From an uncultured Collinsella sp. (GTDB lineage Bacteria; Actinomycetota; Coriobacteriia; Coriobacteriales; Coriobacteriaceae), in NCBI GenBank assembly GCA_900545055.1, contig UQXP01000013.1, positions 1-39,310 of the forward strand: a DNA stretch of 39,310 bases, written 5' to 3'. Shown here one piece after another: positions 31,052 to 39,310 of this stretch. The notes under the pieces are model-generated. The model was not told the origin of the DNA, made no database searches, and was given only the letters and a program-made list of their open reading frames with translations. Positions within the stretch are counted from its first letter, which is position 1. Every line of letters begins with the position of its first letter. A program made the translations under genes and the position numbers.

Positions 31052-31504
31052 GTGGTTTACGTATGGGAATTCGAGTTCTTTGATTCGAACGGCGTTGTCG
31101 ACGCTGTGCCATGTGGCTCGCTGGGCGGAGGTGGAACGTTCGGATCCGACCTAAACGACGCCGTCGAAAGCGCCGCCGATTTTCTCGCATGTATGGTCGA
31201 CGATCACCTTATGGGCGGCGTCGATCTTCCCGCGCCGGACTTTGGACACCAGCCACAACACGGCGGCAAGATTATCGCCGTGGCCGTCAGCCGCGAGCTC
31301 GGCGACATCCCCGCCGTCACCGCAGCGGATGCCGCACGTATGCTCGGTGTTAGCTCAGCACGGGTATCGCAACTGATAAATGCAGGTATGTTGGATTCAT
31401 GGAAGGACGGCACCAAGCGCATGGTGTCCAAAGCTTCCATCGAGGCACGACTCGCCGACGCACCAAAGGCAGGGCGCCCAAAAGAGGTCCCTATTGCTGT
31501 ATAA
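31052..31504 (+). CDS. HicB-like protein with C-terminal helix-turn-helix
   Basis: Encodes 150 residues. The first half follows the HicB partial RNase-H-like pattern (VYVWEFEFFDSNGVVDAVPCGSLGGGGTFGSDLNDAVESAADFL). The second half is a DNA-binding domain (TAADAARMLGVSSARVSQLINAGML, then a SIEARL helix), like the HTH of HicB antitoxins or MerR/Xis-type regulators. HicB normally neutralises the mRNA interferase HicA and represses the operon. No hicA is visible on either side, so this is an orphan antitoxin-like regulator. The start is GTG 31052, 6 nt after GGAGG. Confidence 0.7.
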   Translation: MVYVWEFEFFDSNGVVDAVPCGSLGGGGTFGSDLNDAVESAADFLACMVDDHLMGGVDLPAPDFGHQPQHGGKIIAVAVSRELGDIPAVTAADAARMLGVSSARVSQLINAGMLDSWKDGTKRMVSKASIEARLADAPKAGRPKEVPIAV

Positions 31505-31527
31505 AGCAATAGCGTTGCGGGTTTTTT
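31491..31527 (+). terminator. Possible terminator at the end of the HicB-like gene
   Basis: CTATTGCT (31491-31498) pairs with 31505-31512 and spans the stop codon. A six-T run follows only after a further 9 nt. The next 120 nt contain two more small inverted repeats (31531-31549 and 31555-31587), perhaps in the leader of the following gene. Confidence 0.4.
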
Positions 31528-31647
31528 CATTTGTCAGATTAGCTGACAAGCTCTCCCAATTCGGAACTCACTGCGTCCTGAATTGGGCTGGACACATTGC
31601 CGCAGGTAGCTGCACATCCTCAATCCAAAGTACGAGAGGTGTTTCCC

Positions 31648-32436
31648 ATGGCAGACAGACCGAAAACAACACTGCGCGACTGCATCTATGGGCTCGCCGT
31701 CGGCGACGCGCTGGGCGTTCCCTACGAGTTCAGGCCTCGTGGCACGTTCGAATGCACCGACATAATCGGCTACGGCACGCATGGGCAGCCCGCCGGCACC
31801 TGGAGCGATGACACATCTATGACGCTTGCTACCTGTGACTCGATTAGGGGGCTCGGGCATATCGACACCGCAGACATGCGCGACAAGTTTGTGAGCTGGA
31901 TTGCGCGTGGCGAATATACGATCGACGGCGTTTTCGATTATGGCGGCACAACCGCCCGCGCCTTGCGTACCGGCAAAGGAGGCTCCGGCGAGCGCGACAA
32001 CGGCAACGGCTCGCTCATGCGTATCGCGCCTCTGGCGTTCACCGATGCGACAGACGAAGAGGTCAGCAAGGTCTCCGCGATTACGCACGCCCACAGAACG
32101 TCGACCGACGCGTGCATCATATTTGTCGAGCTAATGAGGGATGTGATGAACAACGCGCTCCCCTCGTGGGCGCTCCACCTGAAAGACGCACCCGAGCACG
32201 AAATCAGGTCTGGCGGCTTCGTGCGCGACACGCTTAAGGCAGCCACCTGGTGCTTCGTCAACACTAGCAGCTACGAAGATTGCGTGCTTGCCGCCGTCAA
32301 CCTGGGCGACGACACCGACACCACCGCAGCCGTTGCCGGCGCCCTCGCCGGCACGGCCTACGGTCTCAAAGCCATCCCGCAGGAGTGGATCAACACCCTA
32401 CGCGGAAAAGAGCTGATTGAGCAGTGCTTGTTTTAG
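31648..32436 (+). CDS. ADP-ribosylglycohydrolase family protein
   Basis: Encodes 262 residues of the DraG/ARH family, which removes ADP-ribose from proteins or nucleic acids. Metal-ligand motifs are clear: GLAVGDALGVPYEF (about 15-28), TWSDDTSMTL (Asp54, Asp55, Thr56), NGNGSLMRIAPL in the middle, and LGDDTDTTAAVAGALAG near residue 220, with the second pair of acidic ligands. It is a complete small member. ATG 31648 has GAGAGGT about 7 nt upstream. It sits between the HicB-like gene and the restriction-modification locus, in what looks like an accessory neighbourhood. No partner ADP-ribosyltransferase is seen. Confidence 0.9.
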   Translation: MADRPKTTLRDCIYGLAVGDALGVPYEFRPRGTFECTDIIGYGTHGQPAGTWSDDTSMTLATCDSIRGLGHIDTADMRDKFVSWIARGEYTIDGVFDYGGTTARALRTGKGGSGERDNGNGSLMRIAPLAFTDATDEEVSKVSAITHAHRTSTDACIIFVELMRDVMNNALPSWALHLKDAPEHEIRSGGFVRDTLKAATWCFVNTSSYEDCVLAAVNLGDDTDTTAAVAGALAGTAYGLKAIPQEWINTLRGKELIEQCLF

Positions 32437-32471
32437 GGCGCACTTACGATAGAAACTGTCCAGGAGACACC

Positions 32472-32693
32472 ATGGAAAGAGAGATCGCAAATATAGGCGA
32501 GTTCCAAGTGGACGAAAACGGGATTCCGCTATTTCCAGCAGGACTGAAGGAAGAAGCCAACCTCTATGTCCTCCCCGACGGGCGTTACCTCCCCTGCGGG
32601 GTCTACCGGACCGAAGATGGCGGCTCACTCATTTATGAGCCATCCGAACTAAGCTTCTTCGGGCAGATGCTTGCCCAATTCAAAGAGCGCTAG
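32472..32693 (+). CDS. Small protein of unknown function, 73 aa
   Basis: Encodes 73 residues, soluble and slightly acidic, containing FQVDENGIPLFPAGLKEEANLYVLPDGRYLPCGVYRTEDGG. The NGIPLFP and PDGRYLPCG repeats of short beta hairpins suggest a small beta-rich fold. Start ATG 32472 follows AGGAG by 7 nt, which supports that it is translated. It follows the ADP-ribosylglycohydrolase by 35 nt and is probably in the same transcript. It matches no family I can name. Confidence 0.6.
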   Translation: MEREIANIGEFQVDENGIPLFPAGLKEEANLYVLPDGRYLPCGVYRTEDGGSLIYEPSELSFFGQMLAQFKER

Positions 32694-32708
32694 AGGCTTG
32701 ATTGCCCG

Positions 32709-33098
32709 TTAGATCGACACTGCTCCAAACCATGGGATGGGTAGGATGCCTCCCACGGCATTGCCTGGAACCTCTACTCGATCTGGCGGGAATATAAGCA
32801 GTAACGGATAGCGAAGGGAGTCATAGAAAAGGGGCGGTTGCAGCCGACCCTTTAAGACGATAGCACCTGCGTTGCCCGCGCTTCCAAAGTTGACCGACTG
32901 AGGAGCGGGTTCCGCGGCACATCCTGATTTTACCCAGTGAAGCGGCTCTTTGCAGTCGCTCCACCTTTTATTTACATCCACCGCCACAAGCGGATGCCGC
33001 GCGAACGAGAGCAAAGAAACAACGCCGGCGCGGCCAACAGAACAGACAATCCATGCGACCAAAGAAATAGAAAAGCGCCCGCGGCCTCGGTTCTTCAC
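32709..33098 (-). CDS. Doubtful hypothetical protein, 129 aa
   Basis: A minus-strand frame starting at GTG encodes a hydrophobic N-terminal segment (FSISLVAWIVCSVGRAGVVSLLSF) and a C-terminal part with GNAGAIVLKGRLQPPLFYDSL and VPGNAVGGILPIPWFG. Composition is protein-like, but no strong SD is present. The start lies inside the 33070-33117 hairpin, which weakens the call. Confidence 0.3.
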   Translation of the reverse strand: MKNRGRGRFSISLVAWIVCSVGRAGVVSLLSFARHPLVAVDVNKRWSDCKEPLHWVKSGCAAEPAPQSVNFGSAGNAGAIVLKGRLQPPLFYDSLRYPLLLIFPPDRVEVPGNAVGGILPIPWFGAVSI

Positions 33099-33120
33099 CC
33101 AGGTCTAGGCGCTTTTCTTG
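33070..33120. terminator. Bidirectional hairpin in the gene-poor gap
   Basis: GAAAAGCGCC (33070-33079) pairs with GGCGCTTTTC (33108-33117) around a 28-nt loop. Both strands have a T-rich side. It lies in the 32694-33434 gap, where otherwise I see only the doubtful minus frame and a 27-codon plus frame at 33170-33253 (MQAGNDLKITNNSFKQALGQ and a short tail). That frame reads like the end of a lost gene. Confidence 0.5.
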
Positions 33121-33373
33121 GCACCATCGCACCACATCCGCCATCGCCTCCGGCCCGAAACTCATTAAAATGCAAGCGGGAAACGACCTCAAGATCACCA
33201 ACAACAGCTTCAAGCAAGCGCTTGGGCAACTGTCGCAACACGAGCGCCCATAAATAGGAGCCAGTTTAATAAGTAAGAGAGCCTTGCCACCAATTGTCAT
33301 TCTGGCGCGATCAACCGATAAGTCAAATGGCAACTAACGGGTGTCAGATATACCAATATACGCAAGATTAACT

Positions 33374-33381
33374 GCTAGAAT
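33374..33381 (+). promoter_or_regulatory. Extended -10 promoter for hsdRMS
   Basis: TGCTAGAAT has TG one base before a TAGAAT box, 54 nt upstream of the hsdR start. No clear -35 is seen. Confidence 0.4.
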
Positions 33382-33434
33382 GCAATGGTGGACAGGCTCA
33401 CCAACGTCGTGGAAGCATAAGGTAAGGAGTGCGC

Positions 33435-36524
<3,090 letters not shown>

Positions 36525-36538
36525 GGAGTTAAAACAGC

Positions 36539-38062
36539 ATGGCTAAAAGCAAGGCTAAGGACACCAAGAAGAACACGGCCGATGTTGGCTTTGAGGACCA
36601 ACTGTGGAACGCCGCAGACGTGCTGCGCGGCAACTTGGACGCTGCTGAGTACAAAAACGTCGTATTAGGCCTCATTTTCCTGAAGTACCTCTCGGACCGT
36701 TTCGACGAACGCTATCTAGAGCTCGTCGCAGAGGGTTACGGCGACGAGGAAGATCGTGACTGCTACATGGAGCAGAATGTCTTCTTCGTTCCCGAAGAAG
36801 CGCGTTGGGCGAACATCTCACAGGCGGCGCATACGCCCGAAATTGGCCAGATCATTGACAATGCCATGCGCGCCATCGAGCGCGAGAACGACAAGCTCAA
36901 AGACGTGCTACCCAAAAACTTCGCTCGTCCCGAACTAGATAAGCGGCGCTTAGGCGACGTCGTAGACTTATTCACAAACGTACAAATGACCGATAACGAG
37001 AGCGAGAAAGACCTGTTAGGGCGCGCATACGAATATTGCCTGCAGAAATTCGCATCAATGGAGGGCAAAAACGCCGGCGAGTTCTATACGCCGTCGTGCA
37101 TCGTGCGCACGCTGGTTGAAATCCTCCAGCCTTTCCACGGTCGTGTGTACGACCCCTGCTGCGGCAGCGGAGGCATGTTCGTGCAGTCCGCCGCCTTCGT
37201 CGAACACCATGGCGGCAACGTGGTACAGGACATCACCATCTTTGGCCAGGAGAGCAACCCTACCACGTGGAAGCTCGCAAAGATGAACCTCGGTATTCGC
37301 GGCATCGAGGCTGATTTGGGCAACTATGCAGACACCTTCAGCGCCGACCAGCACAAGAATGAAAAGTTTGACTATGTGTTGGCAAACCCGCCCTTCAACC
37401 TCAAGAACTGGGGCGGCGAAGCGCTACAGGAAGACGTACGTTGGAAGTACGGCACGCCGCCCACGGGCAACGCCAACTTCGCTTGGATGCAGCATATGAT
37501 TTGGCATCTTAACGGCACGGGCAAGATTGGCCTCGTATTGGCAAACGGGTCGCTTTCGAGCCAGACGAGCGGCGAGGGCGATATTCGACGCGCTATCGTA
37601 GAGGACGATTTGGTCGAGGGCATTGTAGCCATGCCGGGGCAGCTGTTCTACAGCACCCAAATTCCCGTGTGTCTGTGGATCCTGAACAAGAAGAAGGCTC
37701 AGTCCGGCAAGACGCTATTCATCGATGCCCGCGAAATGGGCACCATGGTCTCTCGCAAACTACGCGAGTTTACCGAAGAGGACATCAACAAAGTTGCATC
37801 CGCATTCGACTCCTTCCGCAAGGGCGAGTTCGAGCCCGTGAAGGGGTTCAGTGCCATAGCGGATTTGGATGAAATCGCCAAGCAAGATTTCATCCTGACG
37901 CCCGGTCGCTACGTAGGCATTGCCGAGCTCGAAGACGACGGCGAGCCGTTTGAGGAGAAGATGGCACGCCTGACCAGCGAGATTTCAAAGTGCTTTGAAG
38001 AGTCCAACCGCTTGCAGGAGCAGATTAAGAAGAATCTGGAGGCGATTGGTTATGGGATGTAG
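36539..38062 (+). CDS. hsdM: Type I DNA methyltransferase subunit M
   Basis: Encodes 507 residues. The N-terminal helical HsdM domain (LWNAADVLRGNLDAAEYKNV, LIFLKYLSDRF) is followed by the N6-adenine methyltransferase core. The SAM motif is DPCCGSGGMF (near 204), the catalytic motif is NPPFNLKNWGG (near 284), and FYTPSCIVRTLVEIL precedes motif I. HsdM modifies the sites specified by HsdS and joins R and S in the complex. The SD AGGGAG is 10 nt before ATG 36539. It overlaps the hsdS start by 11 nt, so M and S are coupled. Confidence 0.96.
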   Translation: MAKSKAKDTKKNTADVGFEDQLWNAADVLRGNLDAAEYKNVVLGLIFLKYLSDRFDERYLELVAEGYGDEEDRDCYMEQNVFFVPEEARWANISQAAHTPEIGQIIDNAMRAIERENDKLKDVLPKNFARPELDKRRLGDVVDLFTNVQMTDNESEKDLLGRAYEYCLQKFASMEGKNAGEFYTPSCIVRTLVEILQPFHGRVYDPCCGSGGMFVQSAAFVEHHGGNVVQDITIFGQESNPTTWKLAKMNLGIRGIEADLGNYADTFSADQHKNEKFDYVLANPPFNLKNWGGEALQEDVRWKYGTPPTGNANFAWMQHMIWHLNGTGKIGLVLANGSLSSQTSGEGDIRRAIVEDDLVEGIVAMPGQLFYSTQIPVCLWILNKKKAQSGKTLFIDAREMGTMVSRKLREFTEEDINKVASAFDSFRKGEFEPVKGFSAIADLDEIAKQDFILTPGRYVGIAELEDDGEPFEEKMARLTSEISKCFEESNRLQEQIKKNLEAIGYGM

Positions 38063-38630
38063 AGTCGCACTTGGTGACGTTTGTAGCTTCTACCGCGGCG
38101 CCAGCGTCCCTCGTACCCGCATGTACGATAAGGGTGCCTATCTTTACATTCACTATGGAGATCTTTACAAAGGTTTCGACCTACACATCGACGTTGAAGA
38201 CCCCGCAAAACCCATCCCATACATCCTTAACAACGAAAAGATAAAAGACAGTCAGCGTCTCAGAGACCAAGACATCGTATATGTGCTGACCTCAGAGACA
38301 GTCGATGACCTTGGTCATGCCTATTTGTTTAACAATCCAAAGGAAAAGCCTACCATTTCAGGCACCGAAACAACCATCGTGCGTGTCAATCGCCGAGACC
38401 TCGTCGTGCCGGCTTACCTCAACTATCTTATGAGCTCTCCGCGCTTTATCAGAGAGCTCCGGCAGTACACGAGAGGTATGAAGGTATTCCGTGTCCATCC
38501 CAAAGACGTGGCACGAATCGAAATTGATTTACCGCAAACTGAGGTTCAGCATCAAATTGTTTCAATACTTGACGCGATATATGCAAAGCAGCAAGCAAAC
38601 TCTAAGCTAAATGGCTATTTAGCTGAGTGA
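38052..38630 (+). CDS. hsdS: Type I specificity subunit, half-length (one TRD)
   Basis: Encodes 192 residues, about half of a normal HsdS. One target-recognition domain (starting MGCRVALGDVCSFYRGASVP) is followed by a conserved spacer helix (PQTEVQHQIVSILDAIYAKQ) and then SKLNGYLAE and a TGA. The frame ends inside and just after a 21-bp inverted repeat (38602-38622). The matching repeat at 39258-39278 lies in an oppositely oriented hsdS, so the missing second half is carried by the invertible segment. In this orientation a half-subunit would be made, which could act as a dimer. The start overlaps hsdM; GGAGG lies 9 nt upstream. Confidence 0.9.
   Translation: MGCRVALGDVCSFYRGASVPRTRMYDKGAYLYIHYGDLYKGFDLHIDVEDPAKPIPYILNNEKIKDSQRLRDQDIVYVLTSETVDDLGHAYLFNNPKEKPTISGTETTIVRVNRRDLVVPAYLNYLMSSPRFIRELRQYTRGMKVFRVHPKDVARIEIDLPQTEVQHQIVSILDAIYAKQQANSKLNGYLAE
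38602..38622. repeat. Left 21-bp inverted repeat of the hsdS inverton
   Basis: A perfect reverse complement of 39258-39278, extended by 3 of 4 matching bases outside (AAC-N). It encodes KLNGYL in both hsdS frames in the same phase, so inversion keeps translation in frame. The segment between the arms is 635 bp. Confidence 0.92.
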
Positions 38631-39310
38631 GGTTAACCTCTGAAACATCAATCTCGCCCGACATGAGTTTGGGGAGAAGACTATCGCGAAAAACAGCAAG
38701 CTTTCGAGCTTCAATCTTACTCATGACATACTGATCAATAATCGGCTGCATAAGCTGAGTTTGGCTTAGAAGAATATTTTCAGGTGGAATAACAACTTCG
38801 GACTCTGCCAACGCGCTGCGTTTGATATGCCCCATTGTCGTTGCACGATCTTTGGCAAGCATAATAAATCGTGCTAAATGATGTTTGGTCCAGCCATAAT
38901 AGAACCAGCTTGGATACGCAGAAGAAGTCACTTTAAATAGATGCTGATTTAGACCGGCGTTCCCGCCCGCCCAAAAATCCAGCAATAGGGTCCCGGACCA
39001 AGAGAAAATGAGGTCACCGTCGTGAACCTTAGCGCTATCGACAATGCCACTCTTGCAACGCTCGGCATCGCTTCCGCAAAAGCCTTGTCCCAGTTCGCGA
39101 ATCTTCAGCACGGGTAGACCTTCATCTCCAGTGTCTGGGCGGAACTTTTGCATTGCAAGTCCGTTTTTATAGTCAGCAATGTCCAGCAAAGAAGCGGTAT
39201 CCCAATCAGAACCCGCGTCGTCTATTAAACGTTGAAAGATCAAGTCAAACAGTTCTTCTAAATAGCCATTTAGCTTAGTGTTGAGTTCAATTTTATTGTC
39301 CAGTAAACCC
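38602..39310 (-). CDS. hsdS: Second hsdS, opposite strand, partial
   Basis: The minus frame is open to the window's right edge and ends at TAG 38602. It encodes a spacer (LLDNKIELNTKLNGYLEELFDLIFQRL, given here as two overlapping pieces, LLDNKIELNTKLNGYLEE and ELFDLIFQRL), then a second target-recognition domain (SDWDTASLLDIADYKNGLAM to PENILLSQTQLMQPI) and a C-terminal helix ending LNSHLA. The spacer shares KLNGYL with the plus-strand hsdS through the inverted repeat. The 5' part lies beyond 39310. It is probably a silent or alternative specificity gene unless it has its own promoter. Confidence 0.85.
   Translation of the reverse strand, partial: GLLDNKIELNTKLNGYLEELFDLIFQRLIDDAGSDWDTASLLDIADYKNGLAMQKFRPDTGDEGLPVLKIRELGQGFCGSDAERCKSGIVDSAKVHDGDLIFSWSGTLLLDFWAGGNAGLNQHLFKVTSSAYPSWFYYGWTKHHLARFIMLAKDRATTMGHIKRSALAESEVVIPPENILLSQTQLMQPIIDQYVMSKIEARKLAVFRDSLLPKLMSGEIDVSEVNLTQLNSHLA
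39258..39278. repeat. Right 21-bp inverted repeat of the hsdS inverton
   Basis: Reverse complement of 38602-38622. It lies inside the minus-strand hsdS spacer. When the segment is flipped this arm would supply the TAG stop of the plus-strand full-length hsdS at 39276-39278. Confidence 0.92.

Noticed and set aside
32937..33257. 106-codon plus-strand frame in the gap before hsdR
   Set aside because: Pro/Arg/Ser-rich composition with no SD and crossing the 33070-33117 hairpin. The shorter frame at 33170-33253 in another phase looks more protein-like but is too short to call a gene.
32968..33333. 121-codon minus-strand frame in the same gap
   Set aside because: It overlaps the other minus frame in a different phase, has no convincing SD, and has no recognisable family pattern.

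Overview
The window reads as chromosomal DNA of a GC-rich, Gram-positive, host-associated anaerobe. The gene set and intergenic repeat style suggest a Coriobacteriia genome, most likely Collinsella or a close relative. This is inferred from gene content and style; no rRNA or other phylogenetic marker is present to prove it. Genes are dense, starts are usually preceded by strong GGAGG-type Shine-Dalgarno (SD) sites, and many intergenic gaps hold palindromic repeats.

Positions 1-12000 are mostly housekeeping. They hold an SDR oxidoreductase (-), a tail-anchored coiled-coil protein (+), a queuosine operon (-; zincin-like membrane protein, queH, queA), a divergent methionyl-tRNA synthetase-like protein (+), an RsmB-type rRNA methyltransferase (+), a 56-residue membrane protein (-), a TIM-barrel protein of unknown function (+) and a DegV lipid-binding protein (-). 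Two near-identical 99-bp palindromes follow the SDR and queA genes. A perfect 35-bp inverted repeat lies between the synthetase-like gene and rsmB.

Positions 12000-23000 carry class III fructose-1,6-bisphosphatase (+), two GtrA-family membrane proteins (+), a three-unit 62-bp repeat, and a two-gene (-) operon of surface proteins. That operon encodes a 2009-residue protein (six Ig-like modules, four DUF4430/transcobalamin-C-like domains, a beta-propeller, an InlB-type repeat, a C-terminal membrane anchor) and a second protein with one DUF4430 domain. Its leader resembles a cobalamin riboswitch. Together these point to a B12-regulated surface system, possibly for corrinoid capture.

Positions 23000-30600 hold a UbiB-like kinase with a phasin-like partner (-), a C69 dipeptidase (-), a MITE-like element with 31-bp terminal inverted repeats, a folate C1 pair (fchA-folD, -) in which FolD lacks the residues for cyclohydrolase activity, and two tandem paralogous lipoproteins (+).

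Positions 30600-39310 are accessory. They carry a small PH-like protein, an orphan HicB-like/HTH protein, an ADP-ribosylglycohydrolase, a gene-poor gap, and a type I restriction-modification system (hsdR, hsdM, hsdS). The hsdS gene is present only as a half-length reading frame on the plus strand. It faces an oppositely oriented second hsdS segment across a 21-bp perfect inverted repeat. Inverting the segment keeps the reading frame and makes a full-length 408-residue HsdS, so this is a phase-variable specificity locus. The second hsdS runs off the right edge of the window.
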